From an uncultured Solirubrobacterales bacterium (GTDB lineage: Bacteria; Actinomycetota; Thermoleophilia; Solirubrobacterales; Solirubrobacteraceae), in assembly GCA_937973575.1 (NCBI GenBank), contig CALJKH010000223.1, forward strand, positions 1-9,498: 9,498 nt of DNA, in the 5' to 3' direction. Each line of letters opens with the position of its first letter. The first letter of the stretch is position 1. Positions 5,961-9,498 of this stretch are shown here, piece after piece. The notes beneath the pieces were generated by a model, which saw nothing but the letters and a program-made list of their open reading frames with translations, ran no database searches and was not told where the DNA came from. A program made the translations under genes and the position numbers.

Positions 5961-6452
5961 CTAGGAAACCTCGCGGAGCTTCCCTGTCTCGACTTCGTAA
6001 ACGAAGCCGCGAACGCTGTCCTTCTTAGGAATGAACGGGCTCGCCTTGATGCGGGCGATCGACTGGCGTACGTCTTCGTCGAGCTCTGGGAATGCCTCAG
6101 CAGCCCACTCTGGCTTGATTCCGGTGTCGTCCTGGACTGACCGCTTGAACTCATCGTCAGTGAACGTGAGCATGCCGCAGTCGGTGTGGTGGATCAGGAT
6201 GATCTCCTCGGTTCCGAGAAGGCGCTGCGAGATTGCGAGTGAGCGAATCTCGTCATCGGTCACGACGCCGCCCGCATTACGAATGACATGTGCGTCGCCT
6301 TCCTGAAGGCCGAGAAGGCCGTATGGGTTGAGGCGTGCGTCCATGCAGGCGAGGATTGCGATCTTGCGTGCTGGAGGGAGGGGAAGGTCACCCTTCTCGA
6401 ATGATGCTGCGTATGCCTCAGCGTTCTGAAGCAGTTCGTCTGTAACGCTCAC
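5961..6452 (-). CDS. Beta-class carbonic anhydrase, Rv1284 (CanA/MtcA1)-like
   Basis: Zinc enzyme that interconverts CO2 and bicarbonate in the cytoplasm. 163 residues, the same length I recall for M. tuberculosis Rv1284. Zinc ligands are visible: Cys36 in ACMDAR, and His89 and Cys92 in HHTDCGM. The Asp38-Arg40 pair is intact, as in active enzymes with an open site. HVIRNAGG (55-62) and SLAISQRLLGT are also conserved. It starts with GTG; AGGAG 5 nt upstream (6458-6462) is the clearest Shine-Dalgarno sequence in the window, unlike the leaderless-looking neighbours. It sits 77 bp downstream of the unknown membrane-anchored gene on the same strand, with an AT-rich leader that may carry its own promoter and an RNA hairpin. 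It converges on the tRNA. Confidence 0.95.
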   Translation of the reverse strand: MSVTDELLQNAEAYAASFEKGDLPLPPARKIAILACMDARLNPYGLLGLQEGDAHVIRNAGGVVTDDEIRSLAISQRLLGTEEIILIHHTDCGMLTFTDDEFKRSVQDDTGIKPEWAAEAFPELDEDVRQSIARIKASPFIPKKDSVRGFVYEVETGKLREVS

Positions 6453-6457
6453 TTTGA

Positions 6458-6489
6458 CTCCTGTTGGTTGAAGAAACTACTGACAGGAG
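6458..6489 (-). promoter_or_regulatory. Possible ribosome-site-masking hairpin in carbonic anhydrase leader
   Basis: On the minus-strand RNA, CTCCUGU (6489-6483) is a perfect 7-base complement of ACAGGAG (6464-6458), which contains the Shine-Dalgarno sequence. The loop is 18 nt. Folding would cover the ribosome site and lower translation. It exists only if transcription starts upstream of about 6489, for instance by readthrough from the gene upstream. Confidence 0.4.
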
Positions 6490-6492
6490 CTA

Positions 6493-6516
6493 ATACTACT
6501 AAAACTGATCCGGTTT
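6493..6516 (-). promoter_or_regulatory. Candidate promoter and operator upstream of carbonic anhydrase
   Basis: TAGTAT (6498-6493 on the minus strand) fits a -10 box. Just upstream lies AAACTGATCCGGTTT (6502-6516), an imperfect inverted repeat with AAAC/GTTT ends, placed where a regulator would block or aid RNA polymerase. The whole 6490-6525 stretch is clearly richer in A/T than the surrounding genes. No good -35 hexamer is seen. Confidence 0.3.
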
Positions 6517-6529
6517 AGCTATTTAGGCG

Positions 6530-7147
6530 TCACAGCCGTGGTGGAACTTGGACCATGATCTTCAATCCAGCCTTGTGAGCTTCGGAGGTCAGCTGCTTGA
6601 TCAGCTTGTCCTCCTTGGCCAAGACGCTCAGGTCAAATGTCTTTGAGGCAAGAGTTGCTTGGACTGCGCCGATCTGCTGACGGGCTGCAACAGCTGCCGC
6701 GGATACTGGAGCCAATTTCGCTTGGGTTGCGGAGGCTTGGATCAGCTCAAGCCTGTGATTGAGGGAAACGGCGGCCTTCTGGGCAATCTTTCGCTTTCCG
6801 GCAGTCAGGGTGCCGTTGGTGGCTTTGTTTGAGGGGGTCCAGATGTAGCGCTGCCAGGTGCCGGCGGCAACGCCAGTCCGGTAGGCAGTCAACTCGCGAG
6901 GTGACTTCTTGAGGGAAGTAGTCGTCTTAGCCTTTTGGGCCCGGACCTGCTTGCGCTTTGCATCGAGGTATTGCGTTAGGGAGTCGTACTTGTGGCGGCT
7001 AGCTGCCCGTTGGTTGGCCTGCCCGTGAATGTTCTTGACGTTCTTGCTTCCACAGCCGATTCCGGGGACAAACAGCACTGCGGCAAGAGCAGCCACTGCT
7101 AGCCCAATTGCTATGCCAAGGCCGATCCTCTGGCGTTTATCCGTCAC
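6530..7147 (-). CDS. Unknown Lys/Ala-rich membrane-anchored or lipoprotein-like protein
   Basis: 205 residues; I do not recognise the family. The N-terminus has basic residues (KRQR) and one hydrophobic helix (about 8-28) followed by VPGIGCGS. Cys32 followed by Gly-Ser looks like a lipidation site, but the -3 and -2 positions (G, I) do not fit a standard lipobox, so a signal anchor is equally likely. The rest is basic, helical and mostly polar (for example KRKQVRAQKAKT), with YRTGVAAGTWQRYIW near residues 90-105 and a hydrophobic end KIMVQVPPRL. It would lie on the outer side of the membrane. It has a GTG start overlapping the stop of the winged-helix gene by 4 bp (GTGA), so the two are translated together. 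Confidence 0.8.
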   Translation of the reverse strand: MTDKRQRIGLGIAIGLAVAALAAVLFVPGIGCGSKNVKNIHGQANQRAASRHKYDSLTQYLDAKRKQVRAQKAKTTTSLKKSPRELTAYRTGVAAGTWQRYIWTPSNKATNGTLTAGKRKIAQKAAVSLNHRLELIQASATQAKLAPVSAAAVAARQQIGAVQATLASKTFDLSVLAKEDKLIKQLTSEAHKAGLKIMVQVPPRL

Positions 7148-7428
7148 TTGGACTCCGGGCCAGCGAGCACAGTCAAGATCTCGCCGATTGCTAAGTCGCT
7201 GTCCATTGGGTGTCGCATTGGCCTGCGGGCCTTGATCGAGTAGGTATTGCGACGGCCTTCGCGGTGACGTTCTACATAACCCTCGTCGGCAAGCTCGCTG
7301 ACTATCCGCTGCGCAGCCCGTTCTGTGATCTCAACCCGCTCTGCGATTTCGCGAACTCTCACTCCTGGGTCGCGGGCAATGCAGACCAGCACGTGAGCGT
7401 GGTTAGTTAGGAACGTCCATTTAGCCAT
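7144..7428 (-). CDS. Small winged helix-turn-helix transcriptional regulator (MarR/ArsR-like fold)
   Basis: 94-residue DNA-binding protein. It begins WTFLTNHAHVLVCIARDPG, a helix pair typical of an actinobacterial family of short winged-helix proteins. It then has the helix-turn-helix VREIAERVEITERAAQRIVSEL (about 25-46), the wing EGYVERHREGRRNTYSI (about 49-65) and a short C-terminal helix GEILTVLAG. No ligand-binding or metal-binding domain is fused; the single cysteine (16) makes metal sensing unlikely. The ATG is preceded by TACCCT ending 7 nt upstream and no Shine-Dalgarno sequence, which suggests a leaderless mRNA. A palindrome over that box suggests self-regulation. It overlaps the next gene by 4 bp. 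Confidence 0.9.
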   Translation of the reverse strand: MAKWTFLTNHAHVLVCIARDPGVRVREIAERVEITERAAQRIVSELADEGYVERHREGRRNTYSIKARRPMRHPMDSDLAIGEILTVLAGPESK

Positions 7429-7435
7429 GTCGGCA

Positions 7436-7453
7436 AGGGTAGTGGGTACTACC
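7436..7453 (-). promoter_or_regulatory. Promoter with overlapping palindromic operator of the winged-helix gene
   Basis: TACCCT (7441-7436, minus strand) is a TANNNT box 7 nt before the ATG. It overlaps GGTAGT-GGGT-ACTACC (7438-7453), a perfect 6-bp inverted repeat with a 4-bp centre. The element also contains the stop codon of the Zn-ribbon gene. A dimeric winged-helix protein bound here would block its own promoter. Confidence 0.4.
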
Positions 7454-7682
7454 AGGGCTGACCGTCACCGCAGCGCGGGCAGGTAGTCCCCGCGTCCGCT
7501 GAGGCGGTGAAGTTGCTCCCACAGCAGCAGCTGTAGTGAGCGTGGTCGTCAGGGAAGTCATGGTCCCTGGCGCGCATCGAAGCGACATTTCCCACAGGGG
7601 TTGGGGTTTGAGCGTTCATGTCCCACCAGACGCTGGCTGGCTGGCCTGTTTGATTTCCGCTCATACCTTCTAAACGCAGCAC
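7449..7682 (-). CDS. Small Zn-ribbon protein, function unknown
   Basis: Up to 77 residues from the GTG at 7682. ATGs at codons 7, 22 or 36 could be the true start; the first half is polar and not clearly folded. The C-terminal half carries HYSCCCGSNF (Cys52-54) and TTCPRCGDGQPW (Cys68, Cys71), the CxCG...CPxCG layout of a four-cysteine zinc ribbon. Similar mini-proteins ending in a G.Q.W motif occur in actinobacteria as unnamed proteins. It sits 20 bp upstream of the winged-helix gene on the same strand and may be transcribed with it. A role in binding RNA, DNA or another protein is possible but not visible. A box AACTCT lies 7 nt before the GTG and weakly resembles the ccm elements. Confidence 0.7.
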   Translation of the reverse strand: MLRLEGMSGNQTGQPASVWWDMNAQTPTPVGNVASMRARDHDFPDDHAHYSCCCGSNFTASADAGTTCPRCGDGQPW

Positions 7683-7751
7683 GATTGTCAGAGTTTCGGC
7701 AACCGGGCAATGACTCCTCCTGCGCCCTGATGCGTGGGCGAATCTTCCCGT

Positions 7752-7761
7752 CGGGTACTCT
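7752..7761 (+). promoter_or_regulatory. Putative promoter element CGGGTACTCT of ccmE-ccmF
   Basis: Identical in all ten bases to the element before ccmG on the other strand. TACTCT (7756-7761) ends 12 nt before the ATG of ccmE, which implies a leader of only about five bases. The 91-bp gap to the divergent Zn-ribbon start shows no clear -35 hexamer or ribosome site. Confidence 0.45.
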
Positions 7762-7773
7762 CCAGTGCTCCCG

Positions 7774-8184
7774 ATGGATCCCGCCCGGAAGCGAACAATC
7801 CGCCTTGTCGTAGCCCTTGTCTGTGCACTTGGGTTAGCTACTGCGCTGGTCTACACCAGCTTCAGCGCTGGCAGTGAGGCTGTTACTCCGAGTCAGTTGG
7901 TCAAAGATTCGAAGCCTGGACGTTCCTACCAGTTGACCGGCAAGGTTGTGGCTGGCACGATCCAGCGCAAGGGCGACTCTCTGAAGTTCACGATCAGGGA
8001 CCGTGCCGGAACCGCAACTGTCCCCGTTTCCTACACAGGCGCAGTCCCTGACCCTTTCCGGGCTGGCCGCGAAGTGATCGTTGTCGTCAAGAAGGCGCCA
8101 ACAGGAGCAACCTTCATCGGCGAACGGGATTCGTTGCAGACGAAGTGCCCATCTAAGTTCAAGTCAGCCAAAGCAGGCGCCTGA
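7774..8184 (+). CDS. ccmE: Cytochrome c maturation protein CcmE, Cys-type heme chaperone
   Basis: CcmE holds heme covalently on the outer side of the membrane and passes it to CcmF. The 136-residue protein starts MDPARKRTIRL, the usual basic CcmE start, followed by one transmembrane helix (about 11-28) and an OB-fold beta domain: GRSYQLTGKVV, LKFTIRDRAGTATVPVSYTGAVPDPFRAGREVIV. Its heme motif is TKCPSKF: Cys125 replaces the E. coli heme-binding His, as in the known CxxxY branch of CcmE, and Phe129 is at the usual Tyr position. A GTG at 7765 in the same frame would add three residues, but it lies only 3 nt after the -10 box, so I prefer the ATG at 7774. The stop overlaps the ccmF start (TGATG). 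Confidence 0.92.
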   Translation: MDPARKRTIRLVVALVCALGLATALVYTSFSAGSEAVTPSQLVKDSKPGRSYQLTGKVVAGTIQRKGDSLKFTIRDRAGTATVPVSYTGAVPDPFRAGREVIVVVKKAPTGATFIGERDSLQTKCPSKFKSAKAGA

Positions 8185-9498
8185 TGGCAAACGTAGGTCG
8201 AGCACTGCTGTTCATCGCATTCGCAGTTTCGATCTGGGGCGCAGTCGCCGCAATCGCTGGCTATGTGACTGGGCGCCGCGACCTCGCGCTCTCTGCCCGC
8301 CGTGCGATGCCGGCGATGATGATCCTCCTGATCGCATCTTTCGCTGTTCTTGAGATTGCCTTTCTTCGAGATGACTTCTCGTTCCAAGTAGTCGCAACAC
8401 ACTCCTCAACCACGACACCTTTCTTCTACAAGGCGGCTGCTGCGTGGTCATCGCAGGAGGGCTCCCTGCTCCTCTGGGGCATGCTGCTGTCGATCTGGTC
8501 AACTCTCGCCTTGCGCGTAGTCCGCGGGCGTCTGACTGAGGTTGTGCCGATAGCCACAGCGGTTCTGTTCATCTTGGCCGCGGTCTTCGTCGGTATGACC
8601 GTTCTTCTTGCCGACCCATTCGTAACGCTCGCTCAGGTTCCACCTGAAGGGAATGGGTTGAACCCATTGCTGAGGCACGCGAGCATGATGATTCACCCGC
8701 CGGCTCTTTACTCCGGGTACACGCTCTTCTCAATCCCATTCGCCTTCGCAATCGGGGCGCTTGTAACCAAGCGACTTGGGTCTGACTGGCTGCTTGTAAC
8801 TCGACGCTTCGCTCTTGGAGCATGGCTGGCGCTAGGCCTAGGAATTCTGCTCGGCGCTCGCTGGTCATACACAGAGCTCGGCTGGGGTGGCTACTGGGCG
8901 TGGGACGCGGTTGAGAACGCGGCTTTGCTGCCATGGCTGCTCGGAACGGCATACCTGCACTCCGCCACGATTCAAGAGAAGCGCGGAATGCTGAAGGTCT
9001 GGAATGTCTCATTGGTGCTCGGCGCTGGCGTGCTCTCAATCCTTGGCACCTTCCTAGTCCGCTCTGGAATCCTGAGTTCAATCCACGCGTTCGTTGAGCC
9101 TGGAGCTGCCTTGCGATGGACCTTTGTGGCGCTGATCGTGATTGAGCTTGGTGTCTCCGTCTGGCTGGTGATCTCTAGGCGCAACTTGCTTAAGACCGAG
9201 CACCATCTGGATTCGCTCTTCTCAAGGGAGTCGTTCTTCCTTGCTCAGAACCTTGTGCTCGTTGCACTGATGTTCGTCGTCCTCTGGGGAACATTCTTCC
9301 CGCTGGTGAGTGAGGCAATCACCGGTACGAAGACGAGTGTTGGCCCGCCGTGGTTTGACAAATATGTAGGGCCGCTTGCGTTGGTACTTGTTGCGCTTAC
9401 CGGGATTGGGCCGCTCGCGGCTTGGCGAAGGTCTGGCTTCAAGCAGCTTGGGAAGTCAATCCTGAGGCCGGCAATCTTTGCAGTTGCAGTCGGGGTTG
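8184..9498 (+). CDS. ccmF: Cytochrome c heme lyase subunit CcmF (cut by right edge)
   Basis: CcmF is the multi-pass membrane synthetase that joins heme from CcmE to reduced apocytochrome c. The first 438 residues are present; the family is usually about 630-660, so roughly the last third is missing. Visible marks: N-terminal membrane helices, AAWSSQEGSLLLW (about 86-98), MIHPPALYSGY with His171, and the heme-handling WWD motif GWGGYWAWDAVENAALLPW (233-251), followed by GTFLVRSGILSSIHAF, also strongly conserved. Many hydrophobic segments follow to the edge. ATG at 8184 overlaps the ccmE TGA by one base, so translation is coupled. The rest of the gene, and perhaps ccmA, ccmB and ccmC, should lie to the right. 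Confidence 0.95.
   Translation, partial: MANVGRALLFIAFAVSIWGAVAAIAGYVTGRRDLALSARRAMPAMMILLIASFAVLEIAFLRDDFSFQVVATHSSTTTPFFYKAAAAWSSQEGSLLLWGMLLSIWSTLALRVVRGRLTEVVPIATAVLFILAAVFVGMTVLLADPFVTLAQVPPEGNGLNPLLRHASMMIHPPALYSGYTLFSIPFAFAIGALVTKRLGSDWLLVTRRFALGAWLALGLGILLGARWSYTELGWGGYWAWDAVENAALLPWLLGTAYLHSATIQEKRGMLKVWNVSLVLGAGVLSILGTFLVRSGILSSIHAFVEPGAALRWTFVALIVIELGVSVWLVISRRNLLKTEHHLDSLFSRESFFLAQNLVLVALMFVVLWGTFFPLVSEAITGTKTSVGPPWFDKYVGPLALVLVALTGIGPLAAWRRSGFKQLGKSILRPAIFAVAVGV

Noticed and set aside
5760..7761. CGGGTACTCT inverted copies as ends of an invertible or mobile segment
   Set aside because: Ten bases is short, each copy sits exactly at promoter distance from a ccm gene, and no recombinase is present.
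7765..7773. GTG at 7765 as the ccmE start
   Set aside because: It lies only 3 nt after the -10 box and adds MLP before the typical MDPARKR start of CcmE.
8031..9442. Minus-strand open frames opposite ccmE and ccmF
   Set aside because: The plus strand gives a continuous CcmF with the WWD motif and conserved His; the opposite frames are Arg/Ser-rich shadows.

Overview
The window looks like a chromosomal segment of an actinobacterium, most likely from the Thermoleophilia/Solirubrobacterales side of the phylum. I judge this from several signs: moderately high GC, many GTG starts, several starts that look leaderless with a TANNNT box 6-12 nt upstream, a beta-carbonic anhydrase very close to the mycobacterial Rv1284 type, an RlmH-ArgS pair, and a System I (Ccm) cytochrome c maturation set with a Cys-type CcmE. 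The taxonomic call is inference. There are no insertion sequences, CRISPR arrays or phage genes; this is compact housekeeping and accessory DNA with many overlapping stop/start codons.

Layout. (1) The left edge holds the 3' end of an unknown gene on the + strand. It converges on a minus-strand operon across a 16-bp perfect palindrome. (2) That operon (2620 to 225) reads metallophosphoesterase, then a Thr/Ser-tailed lipoprotein, then a membrane-anchored Ser/Thr protein kinase. The last two are coupled by a TAATG junction. (3) Divergent from it, with only 35 bp between start codons, are rlmH and argS on the + strand. (4) argS converges with a 4-bp overlap on ccmG-ccmH (minus strand), the thiol-redox arm of cytochrome c maturation. 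(5) A tRNA-Gly(CCC) gene diverges from ccmG. (6) A minus-strand block follows: a Zn-ribbon mini-protein, a winged-helix regulator, an unknown membrane-anchored protein and a beta-carbonic anhydrase. (7) ccmE and ccmF (the latter cut by the right edge) run rightwards and complete the heme-chaperone and heme-ligation part of the Ccm system.

How the genes fit together. CcmG and CcmH would keep the apocytochrome CXXCH cysteines reduced, CcmE would carry heme, and CcmF would join heme to the apoprotein. The two ccm units are about 2 kb apart on opposite strands, yet both start just behind the same 10-base sequence CGGGTACTCT. A related CGGGTAGCCT lies before argS and GGGGTAGAAT before the tRNA, so the window shows a recurrent GGGTANNNT promoter-like element.

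The points most worth checking are the CxxxF heme-ligand motif in CcmE, the ArgS signature 'HIGH' sequence reading TAAG, the predicted hairpin that hides the carbonic anhydrase ribosome binding site, the shared ccm promoter element, and the palindrome over the promoter of the winged-helix gene. I found no clear evidence of a wholly new biological system.
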